64,000 nucleotides of DNA, taken from assembly GCF_000505545.1 (NCBI RefSeq), contig NZ_AYTB01000018.1, positions 26,308 through 90,307 on the forward strand, written 5' to 3'. Shown here in pieces: positions 44,545 through 53,371 of this stretch. Position numbers and translations under genes: made by a program. Every line of letters starts with the position of its first letter. The stretch's first letter is position 1. This DNA comes from Kurthia huakuii LAM0618. GTDB taxonomy: Bacteria; Bacillota; Bacilli; Bacillales_A; Planococcaceae. The notes beneath the pieces were generated by a model that did no database searches, had not been told where the DNA came from, and saw only the letters and a program-made list of their open reading frames with translations.

Positions 44545-46092
44545 TCACTTTACATCTTTTAAACCGTACCACCGTTTTTGGTGCACTTTTAAATCCTTTT
44601 CTTGTGCTGAAATATGCTCCTTTAATTTAACTAACGCCTTTTCAGCTTCCGATATTTTCTTACTGCACTCTTGCTGCTGTTGCTTACAAGATTTTATTTG
44701 TGCGTTTATTACTGCGATGGCTTCCCAATATTTTTTTAAACAAGGCGGCTTCATCTCAATTGCTTCATCAACCCGTTGTTTCGCTACGCGTTCATATAAC
44801 TTGTCGCAGTCACTAATTTTACTTCTAAGGCTTGTATTAGCGACTAAATTTTTAACCGCATTAAACATGCCTTTATTTGCATCATTTAATGCAATCTTTT
44901 TTTCTAGCTTAGCTTTATCCAATAAAATAGTTTTCATACCTGACGATAATTCAAGATAGCGTGCAGATTTTTCGTTTTCAGGAATATCTTCTAAAAATTT
45001 TGCTATTTGTGCGATTTGTTGTTCTCTATCTTGCTCTTGCTTAATTTCTTCTAAAAATGCTTTATTTTTTAATTCACGATACGTTGACAATTGATGCTCA
45101 TATTCTTTAGAGCTATCTTTCAATTTATGAATTTCGCGTTGAATCGCTTTTTGTTTTTCATATGGCACCATCCAAGCTTCGATGAAAGCTTCATAATGTC
45201 TACCTTCAGGCTCTCCCATCATAATCGGTAGCAGCAGTTGTACAACACCGACAGGCACAAACATTTTACTTACTTTATCATTTTGCTTTTTAAGCATCAC
45301 ACCGCCCCCTGCAGCGATTGCGATTAACCCGATAGGCCCTGTTAATATAGAAAACGCAGATGTTAAAAATATGTACGAACTAAATGACAGTGTAATGCCA
45401 AAAAAACCTGTAATGGCGGCAATGGTACTTGTTAACGTCGTGAAAGCCGCAAAACCCATCACCTCAACAATAATTGCAAGCATGGCCGCAGAACCTTGTG
45501 TCAGCATAAGATCGCGGATTGTACGACTCGTCAGGTCATTAATATTTAATTTTTCCTTAATTTCTTTTTGCTTATCTAGTGGAAGTGATTGTAAATAATG
45601 CTCGACTTGGTCAATAAATTGTTCATTTTCCCCATCATCTAAATCTTGTATCGTCGCATCAAATGACTCAAAAATCTTTTGCATTTGAAAGGTCACAAGC
45701 TGCCTCGCTTCTAACTCCTGTTGAGGTTGACCGTGCACAAACTCTCGATATTCTTTATCTTTTTTTAATTGGTGTTGATGTGTTTCGACGACAATGCGCT
45801 CACACGCCGTTTCAAAGTCTTTTTTCGTATTGTAATAACTCCCAGGTAATTTCAGTTGTTTTTGAATATGTAAAAACAATTCCAGCTGCAGCTCCGTATC
45901 CGAACGTTTTTTTAATCTTTTAATCGCCTCATTTAAGCTCTTTTCAAAGTGATCCACCTCTTTATTAAATACATCTTGTGTCTTGGCCATTATTAAACTC
46001 TTTAATTCCGTTTCACATACAAGTGCATAAATTAACCGCAATTCGTCCCCCGTTGCGGCTGTGATTCCCTGTGCTAAATAGTGTCCATTCAT
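44545..46092 (-). CDS. Coiled-coil membrane protein, upstream gene of the interrupted operon
   Basis: Protein of 515 aa. An N-terminal helical part (1-195) is followed by three or more closely spaced membrane segments (about 203-268), then a long coiled coil (about 300-510) rich in K, E and Q. The segment around SRTIRDLMLTQGSAAMLAII recalls the YaaW/DUF3944 type, but I cannot confirm this. AGGAGG precedes ATG 46092; GTG 46101 is too close to that site. With the PD-(D/E)XK-like membrane protein it could form a sensor-effector pair. Function unknown. Confidence 0.75.
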   Translation of the reverse strand: MNGHYLAQGITAATGDELRLIYALVCETELKSLIMAKTQDVFNKEVDHFEKSLNEAIKRLKKRSDTELQLELFLHIQKQLKLPGSYYNTKKDFETACERIVVETHQHQLKKDKEYREFVHGQPQQELEARQLVTFQMQKIFESFDATIQDLDDGENEQFIDQVEHYLQSLPLDKQKEIKEKLNINDLTSRTIRDLMLTQGSAAMLAIIVEVMGFAAFTTLTSTIAAITGFFGITLSFSSYIFLTSAFSILTGPIGLIAIAAGGGVMLKKQNDKVSKMFVPVGVVQLLLPIMMGEPEGRHYEAFIEAWMVPYEKQKAIQREIHKLKDSSKEYEHQLSTYRELKNKAFLEEIKQEQDREQQIAQIAKFLEDIPENEKSARYLELSSGMKTILLDKAKLEKKIALNDANKGMFNAVKNLVANTSLRSKISDCDKLYERVAKQRVDEAIEMKPPCLKKYWEAIAVINAQIKSCKQQQQECSKKISEAEKALVKLKEHISAQEKDLKVHQKRWYGLKDVK

Positions 46093-46315
46093 AGTTGTCA
46101 CTCCTCCTATTTATTTTAGCACTTATTACTCAAATTAAAAGAATTTTAAATCCTTAATACCTATAAATGACGATAAATAGAACCTATCTAGCAATTATAA
46201 TTTCAAAAAAACTGAAACAGGACTCCCTTGTTGCTATTTAACAAAACGTTCGTCGAATTCCTTCCCTATTTTCGTACGTCCAGGCGTTGAATAATGTATA
46301 ATTCGCCGTATAAAA

Positions 46316-46345
46316 AATGAGTACGCATGTAAATACGTACTCATT
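46316..46345 (-). terminator. Terminator of the VbhA-like gene
   Basis: AATGAGTACG and CGTACTCATT form a perfect 10-bp stem followed by T residues on the minus strand. Confidence 0.88.
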
Positions 46346-46350
46346 AAAGT

Positions 46351-46524
46351 TCATCTGAATTGCTGTAAAATGGTTTGTTTCAATTGGCTAGATGAAATAT
46401 CACCATTCTCATATTTTTTTAATAAATTTTGCGTGAATATTGTAGGTTTTCCACCATCGAGCGCAGCCATACCTATCGCAAATTGAATTTGTTGTTGTCG
46501 TTCTAAGCGTGACTTACCTTTCAT
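46351..46524 (-). CDS. VbhA-like antitoxin domain protein, orphan
   Basis: Protein of 57 aa. The pattern of a helix with IQFAIGMAALDGGKPT, then LLKKYENGDISSSQLKQTIL, matches the antitoxin VbhA fold, whose known member blocks the Fic toxin VbhT by covering its ATP site. No Fic gene is in the window, so it stands alone, as is common in Bacillales. ATG 46524 follows AAAGGAG by 9 bases. Call based on motif memory. Confidence 0.6.
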   Translation of the reverse strand: MKGKSRLERQQQIQFAIGMAALDGGKPTIFTQNLLKKYENGDISSSQLKQTILQQFR

Positions 46525-46897
46525 ACGGTCCACTCCTTTAAAATGAAATAGTACGTTTAGTATACCGTATTTTGTGTGTTTTTATGGATGTTGATGGACC
46601 TGTTGACATGGATCAAATTGTCAGTGAGATATTTATTTACAATCGTAAATTGGATATATACAGATAAAAGAGGACGAATATTATAGTATACTAATGGATA
46701 GGTAACACTTAGTTGGACAGAAATTATAAGGTTTAGAGGGCGATTTCTAATCCACTCAATTAAGAAGCGCTTTATATGGAGCAATGTGCATGATAGCCTT
46801 TCTTGGCTAATATAGCTGGATTTCTGTCATAAAAAGTCATGCACAGAGAGGCTCCATGTCAAGCTGATTCTGTGCTCCATAAGCTTTGGAGCACCCC
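46525..46897. other. Intergenic stretch with palindromic debris
   Basis: About 370 AT-rich bases with no supportable gene. TATGGAGCAATGTGCATGA and the later reverse-order TCATGCACAGAGAGGCTCCAT show inverted relation, and GTGCTCCA/TGGAGCAC forms a short hairpin at about 46872-46893. It may be remains of a mobile element. Confidence 0.3.
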
Positions 46898-47030
46898 TCA
46901 TAAAAGTTGTCTAAAAGTGTTGACATACCAACTAAGCGAATCTACTACTTCTCCATTTTTATCGATTATAATACTGTCGGGTTCCTTATTTGCCTCGGTC
47001 ACAGCCCTATAATAAATAAATATTTTGCAA
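46898..47030 (-). pseudogene. C-terminal fragment of an unknown gene
   Basis: A minus-strand frame without a start encodes a coding-like tail that includes EANKEPDSIIIDKNGEVVDS and ends QLL-stop. The upstream part is missing and the GNAT gene terminates shortly before it. Family unknown. Confidence 0.3.
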
Positions 47031-47066
47031 TACCGCCCGATTGTGGAATAATAAATAAGTTTGTGA

Positions 47067-47510
47067 TTAATCTAAACTTAATTCATATTGATAGAATTGT
47101 GAATCTCTTATGTAACCATTTTTTTTATATAATTTTTGTGCCTTATGATTATCTAGTGCCGTACTTAGGCTTATATTTTTAGCACCTGTTTCAATTGCAT
47201 AATCTTTTACTTTTTTTAAAAGCATTTCTCCAATTCCTTGTTTTCTAGCTCTTTCTTCTACATATAGGTCATTCAGTATCCATGCTCGCTTCATAGATAA
47301 TGATGAAAAAATAGGATAAAGTTGAGTAAACCCTACATACTCTTGATTGTTTTTCACAATAAATATTACAGAATCCTTGTTCTCTAAACGCTCTTTTATA
47401 TAATCCATAGCCCCTTCTAAATCTGATGCTTTTTGATAAAATTTACGGTACAAATTAAATAAATTTGATACTCCTTCTAAATCTTCCATGGTAGCTTGAT
47501 ATATTTCCAT
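47067..47510 (-). CDS. GNAT-family N-acetyltransferase
   Basis: Protein of 147 aa covering one complete GNAT fold. The acetyl-CoA loop is VEERARKQGIGEMLLKK (about 81-97), and the end has the LDNHKAQKLYKKNGY motif (about 118-132). Acidic YIKERLENKDSVIFIV precedes the core strands. The substrate is unknown. AGGAAGGGG precedes the ATG. It is divergent from an Lrp-type regulator, which may control it. Confidence 0.88.
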   Translation of the reverse strand: MEIYQATMEDLEGVSNLFNLYRKFYQKASDLEGAMDYIKERLENKDSVIFIVKNNQEYVGFTQLYPIFSSLSMKRAWILNDLYVEERARKQGIGEMLLKKVKDYAIETGAKNISLSTALDNHKAQKLYKKNGYIRDSQFYQYELSLD

Positions 47511-47569
47511 ATAAAATCCCCTTCCTCTATCATTGATTTTTTATTCATTACAATTTTATATGGTATATT

Positions 47570-47660
47570 ATTCTAAATACATAAATATTTTAAGGTTTTT
47601 TGAAAAATTAACTAATTTTAAACTTTAATTAAATATACATACTTAAATATTTAAGGTGGG
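47570..47660. promoter_or_regulatory. Divergent promoter with repeated AT-rich motif
   Basis: ATACATAAATATTTTAAGG and ATACATACTTAAATATTTAAGG occur about 60 bases apart between the GNAT and Lrp genes. They may be binding sites of the Lrp-type protein. Confidence 0.35.
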
Positions 47661-47667
47661 AACTAAC

Positions 47668-48093
47668 TTGGACGAAATAGATCAAAGTATTCTTATTCAA
47701 CTTCAAGAAAATGCTCGAATATCAATGACAGAATTAGGAAAGAAAATTGGACTTTCAACTCCTGCGACAAACGAAAGAGTAAAAAAACTGGAAGATAAAA
47801 AAGTTATACAAGGGTATAGAGCTGTCATTGATCCGGAAAAACTTGATAAAAATATAACAGCATTCATTTTATTCGATACAAAACAAGGTGGGAAATTCAA
47901 AGATTTTTGCCAAGAGCAATCTGTAGTAGTAGAATGCCATCGTTTAGCTGGTCAGTTTAGTTATTTAGTAAAGGTCGTAACGGAATCAGTCAAAATGCTC
48001 GAAGAATTTATTGATGCTACTTTACATTTTGGCGAGCCGACTACCTTATTAAAATTATCTTCTGTCGTGGAATATAAACCAATTACTAAATAG
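47668..48093 (+). CDS. Lrp/AsnC-family regulator
   Basis: Regulator of 141 aa. Residues 1-60 form the AsnC helix-turn-helix (ISMTELGKKIGLSTPATNER). The C-terminal domain (about 65-138) is the RAM/ligand-binding fold, with the typical GQFSYLVKV. The start is TTG 47668, with AAGGTGG 9 bases upstream; the frame begins at 47656. Members sense amino acids and form octamers. Divergent from the GNAT gene. A second member at 51756 has the same arrangement with an AhpD-like gene. Confidence 0.88.
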   Translation: MDEIDQSILIQLQENARISMTELGKKIGLSTPATNERVKKLEDKKVIQGYRAVIDPEKLDKNITAFILFDTKQGGKFKDFCQEQSVVVECHRLAGQFSYLVKVVTESVKMLEEFIDATLHFGEPTTLLKLSSVVEYKPITK

Positions 48094-48139
48094 AGTGATA
48101 AATACGCGTTTGAGGATGTACAAAAATGCTCATTTAACC

Positions 48140-48400
48140 ATGTTGACATTTATACCCAAACCGGAGCAGGTGCTCGAGGGCGGCGGGGGGAGGGGGATTA
48201 GTGTGGAAGTGCGTGGGAAATGAATGGAGGCGATGGTGCAGCGAACGAGAGTGAGCGCTACAACATCGCTTCCTTAGTGTGATTGCAATCGGATAGAGCT
48301 GGGCGCGTGTAGGATGGCCGGGATCTGCATGATAGTCCACACGCTAGGAGGCGGCGAGGCGGGGCATGATTTAACAACTATTGCAGTTAGTTTTTTTAGG
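48140..48400 (+). other. G-rich structured region, possible non-coding RNA
   Basis: This stretch is far more GC-rich than its surroundings and has no gene. A run GGGCGGCGGGGGGAGGGGG (48178-48196) could fold as a G-quadruplex. GGAGGCGATG pairs with CATCGCTTCC (48226-48273) with an inner AGCG/CGCT, and GCGTGT pairs with ACACGC (48305-48344). AACTA/TAGTT followed by T residues at 48376-48397 could end a plus-strand transcript. It may be a long 3' UTR of the Lrp gene or a separate RNA. Confidence 0.35.
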
Positions 48401-48468
48401 ACCATCTTCAGTAAAAATATGGCTGATATTATAATAGAGTACATAGAATCACGTATATAAAAAGAAAA

Positions 48469-48506
48469 AAGTCACGATCATTGATACGACAATAATCATG
48501 ACTTCT
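48469..48506. terminator. Terminator-like hairpin
   Basis: AAGTCACGATCATTG and CAATAATCATGACTT form a long imperfect stem about 80 bases beyond the stop of the Usp gene. Confidence 0.65.
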
Positions 48507-48513
48507 TTGTATA

Positions 48514-48535
48514 TTCCCAAACTTTGATTTGGGAA
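48514..48535. repeat. TTCCCAAA/TTTGGGAA hairpin, copy 1
   Basis: Perfect 8-bp inverted repeat with a 6-nt loop. Related copies occur at 51188-51209 and 52210-52230, the latter with one G lost. Confidence 0.6.
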
Positions 48536-48582
48536 CGTTTTTTTATATAAGATAGTATTAAAAATTCATTAATTATATTTTT

Positions 48583-48996
48583 TTATTTCACTATAAGCGC
48601 TGGACATTGTACACGTTTCATCACCTTATGACTTACGCTACCGAGAACCATCTCTTGTAAGCCATTTAACCCTCGGCTACCGATCACCACGATATCTACT
48701 TTATTTTCATTGGCATACTTCACGATTTCAGGACCTGGTGTGCCATGTAAGATTGTTAATTTAAAATGCTTGTCAGCTGCTCGTAGCACTTCTTCAACAG
48801 GTACTACTTTACGTTTACGTTCTAGCAGTAAACTTTCAGTAGACCCTGCATGTAGCATTTCCTTTTTCGCTTTGTCGAAATCAGCGACATACACCATTTC
48901 GATTAACGAATCGTTTGAAGCGATTTTTACCGCCTCTTTTGCAGCACGTACAGCATTTTCCGAACCATCGACTGCTAATAAAATATGTTGATACAT
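48583..48996 (-). CDS. Universal stress protein (UspA family)
   Basis: Protein of 137 aa with the ATP-binding Usp motif: LLAVDGSENA near the start and VIGSRGLNGLQEMVLGSVSH (about 108-127). Usp proteins bind nucleotides and modulate stress responses or a partner transporter. GGGGG precedes ATG 48996; the longer frame from 49020 overlaps the transporter gene. It is encoded right after a SulP transporter, a pairing seen in many bacteria, so it may control transport. Confidence 0.9.
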   Translation of the reverse strand: MYQHILLAVDGSENAVRAAKEAVKIASNDSLIEMVYVADFDKAKKEMLHAGSTESLLLERKRKVVPVEEVLRAADKHFKLTILHGTPGPEIVKYANENKVDIVVIGSRGLNGLQEMVLGSVSHKVMKRVQCPALIVK

Positions 48997-49009
48997 CCGT
49001 AATCCCCCT

Positions 49010-50437
49010 TTAATGTGCACTACTTATGCCAAGTAATTGTTTATATAACTTTTCACTTGCCGGATTCATTCCAATGACTTGAACCGTTTTTCCTTGTCCT
49101 TCTAGCTTAGTAACAACTTTCACAACAGCCCCTACTGCTGATTCGTCCCATAAATGACTACTTGATAAATCAATCGTTACACTATTCGTTTTTGCTTCTT
49201 CAATCGTTTTTACGAAATTTTGTGTTGAAGCGAAGAATAATGGACCCTCAACGATAAATGTGCCGTTATCTTGATGAACACGTACCTTTGAAATCGATGC
49301 GACAAAGAATAACGAGCTTAAAATAACTCCTAGTACAACTCCAATTGCTAAGTTGTCTGTATAAACAACAACTGCCACCGTTGCGAGCATCACAAATACA
49401 TCGCTTTTCGGTGCTTTGACAATGTATTTAAATGACCCCCAATCAAATGTGCCGATACTTACCATAATCATAATCCCGACAAGTACTGGCATTGGGATGT
49501 CAATAACGACATTTCCAAGTACCAAGATTAAAAACATTAAAAACACACCAGCAATTAGTGTTGATAAACGGCCTCGTCCACCAGATTTCACGTTAATCAT
49601 CGACTGACCAATCATTGCACAACCTGCCATACCTCCAAAGAAACCATTCACGATGTTCGCGATTCCTTGGGCACGTGCTTCCATATTTTTATTTGATTTT
49701 GTATCCGTCATATCATCCACAATCTGGGCTGTCATCAGCGATTCCATTAAGCCAACTAACGCAAGTGCTAAAGCGTATGGGAAAATAATTGATAATGTTT
49801 CAAAGTTAAATGGTACGCCTGGAATAAAGAAGCTTGGTAAACTTTGTGTAATCGCACCTAAATCACCAATTGTTTTCATTTCTAAATTCATCATAATTGC
49901 AACAGTTGTTAATAACACAATCGCGATCAAAGGAGCAGGGATCGCTTTAAAATAACGTGGCACGACATAAACAATCACCAATGTGATTGCTATAAAGATA
50001 TATGTTAGCGTACCTTCTCCTAGAAAATGTGGTACCTGTGCCATAAAAATTAATATAGCTAGTGCATTAACAAAGCCAATCATTACGGCATTTGGAATAA
50101 AACGCATTAACTTCGCGATACCAAACACCCCGAATAACATTTGAATAACCCCTGTTAAAATCGTTGCTGCTAATAAATACTGTAATCCGTAATCTGCTAC
50201 TAAATCGACAATCACGAGTGCCATTGCACCCGTTGCAGCAGAAATCATTCCAGGTCTACCACCAACAAATGCTATAATAACAGCAATAGAAAATGACGCA
50301 TAAAGACCGACCATTGGATCGACACCAGCGATGATGGAAAAAGCGATTGCTTCTGGTATGAGTGCTAAAGCGACGACAATCCCTGCTAAGATGTCTCCAC
50401 GCACATTACCGAACCATTGTTGTTTTAAACTTTGCAT
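49010..50437 (-). CDS. SulP-family anion transporter
   Basis: Inner-membrane transporter of 475 aa with 10 or more membrane segments and a C-terminal STAS domain (about 385-470, [21 protein letters not shown]). The N-terminus has the family signature [20 protein letters not shown]. SulP proteins carry sulfate, bicarbonate or similar anions, often with sodium or protons; the size resembles the shorter bicarbonate/sulfate group. ATG 50437 follows AAGGAG; the open frame to 50551 begins at a TTG without support. Operon with the Usp gene. Confidence 0.9.
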   Translation of the reverse strand: MQSLKQQWFGNVRGDILAGIVVALALIPEAIAFSIIAGVDPMVGLYASFSIAVIIAFVGGRPGMISAATGAMALVIVDLVADYGLQYLLAATILTGVIQMLFGVFGIAKLMRFIPNAVMIGFVNALAILIFMAQVPHFLGEGTLTYIFIAITLVIVYVVPRYFKAIPAPLIAIVLLTTVAIMMNLEMKTIGDLGAITQSLPSFFIPGVPFNFETLSIIFPYALALALVGLMESLMTAQIVDDMTDTKSNKNMEARAQGIANIVNGFFGGMAGCAMIGQSMINVKSGGRGRLSTLIAGVFLMFLILVLGNVVIDIPMPVLVGIMIMVSIGTFDWGSFKYIVKAPKSDVFVMLATVAVVVYTDNLAIGVVLGVILSSLFFVASISKVRVHQDNGTFIVEGPLFFASTQNFVKTIEEAKTNSVTIDLSSSHLWDESAVGAVVKVVTKLEGQGKTVQVIGMNPASEKLYKQLLGISSAH

Positions 50438-50533
50438 GATATTCTCCTTCTTACTTAAAATAAATTCTTTGAATATCATAGCACACTTTTCCCAAAATGG
50501 AACCTTTATAGGATTAAAATGGAGTGAAATTAA

Positions 50534-51085
50534 ATGATTTACGGTTATCAACGCCCACTATATAACGATAAAGATATGCAATTGCAAACGGCTGCTTTAA
50601 AAGACTGTGACCACATTTTTACTGAAAATCACGGGCGTGCGAAGAAACGTATCGCTCTCGAAGATTTACTAATGACGATGAAAAAAGGCGATACCATAAA
50701 GGTGCTTCGTTTCTTTAGTATTGCTGATACGACAAGACATTTAGAAGAATTGCTAAAAATCTGTAAACGTGATGAAGTAACAATTCAATTTATAGAGGGA
50801 AATATTACATCTATAAAAATCCTCGAAAAATCGTTAGAACAAGTTTTACAATTCTTTTTAACATTCCAAAGTGATATCGTGAAGCAATCTACTACTTTGG
50901 GGATGGCTGAAGCAAAAGCAAAAGGAAAATCAATCGGGCGACCTAAAAAATCTGATGACAATATAAAAAAAGCGATTGAAATGTACCAGACTGAAAATTT
51001 TACGTTGCTTGATATAAAAAATGAAACAGGCATTAGTAAATCAACACTATACCGTTATTTAGAGTCCATCGAAGCTAAAGAATAG
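50534..51085 (+). CDS. Serine-recombinase-like protein lacking the catalytic motif
   Basis: Protein of 183 aa that aligns by eye with small resolvases: MIYGYxR start, [27 protein letters not shown], and a C-terminal helix-turn-helix ([12 protein letters not shown]). The catalytic serine segment YARVS is replaced by [10 protein letters not shown], and the LDRLGRS arginines are lost ([12 protein letters not shown]). It should therefore bind DNA without recombining it and may act as a regulator. Its 5' end is divergent from the SulP gene and lies 96 bases from that start. Confidence 0.75.
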   Translation: MIYGYQRPLYNDKDMQLQTAALKDCDHIFTENHGRAKKRIALEDLLMTMKKGDTIKVLRFFSIADTTRHLEELLKICKRDEVTIQFIEGNITSIKILEKSLEQVLQFFLTFQSDIVKQSTTLGMAEAKAKGKSIGRPKKSDDNIKKAIEMYQTENFTLLDIKNETGISKSTLYRYLESIEAKE

Positions 51086-51114
51086 TAAATTAAAGCGCTA
51101 ATACTAATATCAAA

Positions 51115-51154
51115 AAACAAGCCTACTTAGATTAATATTGAGCAGGCTTGTTTT
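51115..51154 (+). terminator. Terminator of the resolvase-like gene
   Basis: AAACAAGCCTACT and AGCAGGCTTGTTTT form an almost perfect stem followed by T residues. Confidence 0.88.
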
Positions 51155-51187
51155 TTGACATTATTAAAGATTTTATTCAGTTTTTGA

Positions 51188-51209
51188 TTCCCAAAGCGAT
51201 GTTTGGGAA
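51188..51209. repeat. TTCCCAAA/TTTGGGAA hairpin, copy 2
   Basis: Same 8-bp arms as at 48514, preceded by TTTTTGA, which is also present before the copy at 52210. Confidence 0.6.
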
Positions 51210-51250
51210 CTAAATTGCCTGTGACCAAATATAAATCTAATAAAATACTG

Positions 51251-51640
51251 TTATTTGCTGATAATTGGTTGAAGTTGGTGTAAAGCACCAAGATATTGAG
51301 AAGCAGTTATAAAACAAATAAATGCTAATAATTCGTCCTTTTCTTCTTTCGTTAGATAATCATTTAAAACTTCTGTAACTGCAAGAGGTGTCTGTCCTTT
51401 TGATTTGAGAAAAGCTTCTGCATATCCAGTACACACTGCCATTTTTTCATCGTATAATCGTGGATTCGGTTTACCTTTAGCTTTGCAATAGAGGCAGCCA
51501 TTCTCTTGCGCTAAGGTTTTTCGCACTTCTTCTTTCAAATCTGCAGACAAATGATTGTCTTTTTCAAGGACTTCGCTCATCTTTCCCCATAAAGATTGAA
51601 CAGTTAGGTCAAAACTTAATAATTGTTGAAATGGTGTCAT
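51251..51640 (-). CDS. AhpD/carboxymuconolactone decarboxylase-like protein
   Basis: Protein of 129 aa with the CxxC redox motif of the AhpD family, Cys49 and Cys52 in NGCLYCKAKG. The helical pattern around LLAFICFITASQYLGALHQL is also typical. AhpD-like proteins are thiol peroxidases or disulfide reductases; the usual histidine after CxxC is not evident, so activity is uncertain. GGGAGG lies before the ATG. Divergent from an Lrp-type regulator that may control it. Confidence 0.82.
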   Translation of the reverse strand: MTPFQQLLSFDLTVQSLWGKMSEVLEKDNHLSADLKEEVRKTLAQENGCLYCKAKGKPNPRLYDEKMAVCTGYAEAFLKSKGQTPLAVTEVLNDYLTKEEKDELLAFICFITASQYLGALHQLQPIISK

Positions 51641-51755
51641 TCTTTCATTACCTCCCTTTATGGTTATTTATTTTATCAATTAAAAAATCATATATACATT
51701 CCATATTTAAAGTATTAAACTATATACACTTTAAATATTGGAGGTATTTTTAAAA

Positions 51756-52169
51756 ATGGATTTAATTGATGAAAAGATCATAAAAGAGTTATCCAATGAT
51801 AGCAGATTATCAATGAGCGAGTTAGGTAGACGCATACATTTAAGTTCCCCAGCAGTAAAGGAAAGAGTTTTACAGTTGGAAGAAAAACAAATTATTAAGA
51901 AATACACAATCGAACTAAATCAAAAAAATTATGGATACCCCATTAGTGCTATTATTGAAGCAACGATTAAAAATACAAGATATGATGATTTTAAAGCATA
52001 TATAAAAAGTGAAGAAAATATCGATTTTTGCTATCGAATCGCTGGTGCTGCTTGCTTTATGCTAAAAGCCAATTTTAAAACATTCGAAGAAGCAGAAGCC
52101 TTTATTGACGGAATAATACCATTCGCACATACAAAAACAAACTTTATTTTTTCTAATGTTATAGAATAA
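51756..52169 (+). CDS. Lrp/AsnC-family regulator
   Basis: Regulator of 137 aa, paralogous to the one at 47668. The helix-turn-helix is LSMSELGRRIHLSSPAVKER (about 18-37) and the C-terminal domain is the RAM fold. GGAGG stands 11-12 bases before ATG 51756; the frame begins at TTG 51738. Divergent from the AhpD-like gene, an arrangement suggesting local control by an amino acid or related ligand. Confidence 0.88.
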   Translation: MDLIDEKIIKELSNDSRLSMSELGRRIHLSSPAVKERVLQLEEKQIIKKYTIELNQKNYGYPISAIIEATIKNTRYDDFKAYIKSEENIDFCYRIAGAACFMLKANFKTFEEAEAFIDGIIPFAHTKTNFIFSNVIE

Positions 52170-52209
52170 AAAGATTGCCAATGTTTTTAAGAATGCACCC
52201 ATTTTTTGA

Positions 52210-52230
52210 TTCCCAAACCCGTATTTGGAA
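52210..52230. repeat. TTCCCAAA/TTTGGAA hairpin, copy 3 (decayed)
   Basis: Left arm identical to copies 1 and 2; right arm lacks one G. Confidence 0.45.
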
Positions 52231-52270
52231 ATATTTCTTACTTAACGTTGTAAAGCAATACTTTTCTGAT

Positions 52271-52572
52271 AAGAACTCAATAAGCGTCCATATGCTTCTG
52301 ATCAAACCGAATACTTACAGGTCACAGCATGGTTTGAGAAGAAAAGCTGGCACACTGACTTATCTATTTTCATAAATATGGCGCATTATCCCCGTCCTAA
52401 TGGTTGGTCGAACTACGAGCGTCATGGTCTAGGCTATACGATTGAATTCGCTACAGGTATAGCGCGCCGCAACTTTAGCGAAATGGTACAAGTATCGAAA
52501 CAGCTTACCGATGACGCTATCATCACCCTATTTAATAAGCAATCAACTTCAAACAGCCATGCAGCCGTTTAA
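52271..52572 (+). pseudogene. C-terminal fragment of a hypothetical protein
   Basis: A frame of about 100 codons without a start codon near its 5' limit encodes a coding-like sequence (YLQVTAWFEKKSWHTDLSIF, then YPRPNGWSNYERHGLGYTIE) and ends at 52572. The 5' part of the gene is missing, probably by deletion at or before 52270. Family unknown. Confidence 0.55.
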
Positions 52573-52583
52573 GCGATTGAAAC

Positions 52584-52718
52584 AAGAGGCTGGGACAAAA
52601 CATTTCATTTCCCTTTTTTAGCGTTCGCAACAAAAAACCGGAACAGCGCCACAGCGCGATTCCGGTTTTTCTTATGCTCATTTGAGAGGACGTTTTTACA
52701 CTTATGTCCCAGCCTCTT
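52584..52718. repeat. Palindromic repeat family, copy 3 (most complete)
   Basis: Perfect 14-bp outer arms AAGAGGCTGGGACA and TGTCCCAGCCTCTT enclose the conserved core hairpin. This copy shows the full nested structure; a T-rich tract follows. Confidence 0.88.
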
Positions 52719-52804
52719 TATTTTTGTTACGACCATTGTGAAACAACCGCTGCAGCGGTTGCAGTAAAGCGTTTGAATAATAAAATCAAAAGGAGCTAAC
52801 TATC

Positions 52805-53319
52805 ATGGCAATTGCAAAAAGATCAGACATATTTCACTTTTCCAAACTAGACGATGAATCAATTATGTATTACCAAAAGGAAACTATTAAAAATGATAAA
52901 TGGGTCAAAACAAAAGAAAAATCGATGACATTATCAACATTAGCGATACAACGAAAGAGAAATTCGCGCATATTCTTAGACATCTTGATGATGTATGGCA
53001 CTTCGACAAAGACCGAAATCCTGTAACATACGACAGTGTGAATGAAGAACGTCCGACCATCAACGGTGAAGAATTCCAAGAAATTGCTGACCTTATTAAT
53101 ACGGAATTTGGTCAACCTGTTTTAGCCATTACCTATGAAGATGAATTTGTCTACGATCGTAATTTCTTTTTCCGATACATTACACGTAAAGAAATCAACA
53201 AACTGTCGATTTTGGAACGCTTACAGCTACACCATTTATTAGAACACGTTGGCGCAGAATTTAAACGACTACCCGTCGAGGAAGATTGCAGCATCAATTT
53301 CTCCTACTATCACCAATAA
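52805..53319 (+). pseudogene. Hypothetical protein gene with a frameshift
   Basis: The 5' part (52805-52917, MAIAKRSDIFHFSKLDDESI onward) and the 3' part (from about 52917, IDDIINISDTTKEKFAHILR onward to 53319) look like one protein of about 171 aa in two frames, joined at an A5 run (GAAAAAT). AAAGGAG precedes ATG 52805. A sequencing error in the A run is possible. Alternatively the 139-aa frame from ATG 52900 is used alone, but it has no ribosome site. Confidence 0.6.
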
Positions 53320-53371
53320 CACTCAAAAAGAGCATTTAACATGACAGACACAATTAAGGAACGGAATAACA

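Noticed and set aside
46557..46784. 75-aa minus-strand frame
   Set aside because: Tyrosine/isoleucine-rich AT-composition frame without ribosome site or conserved features.
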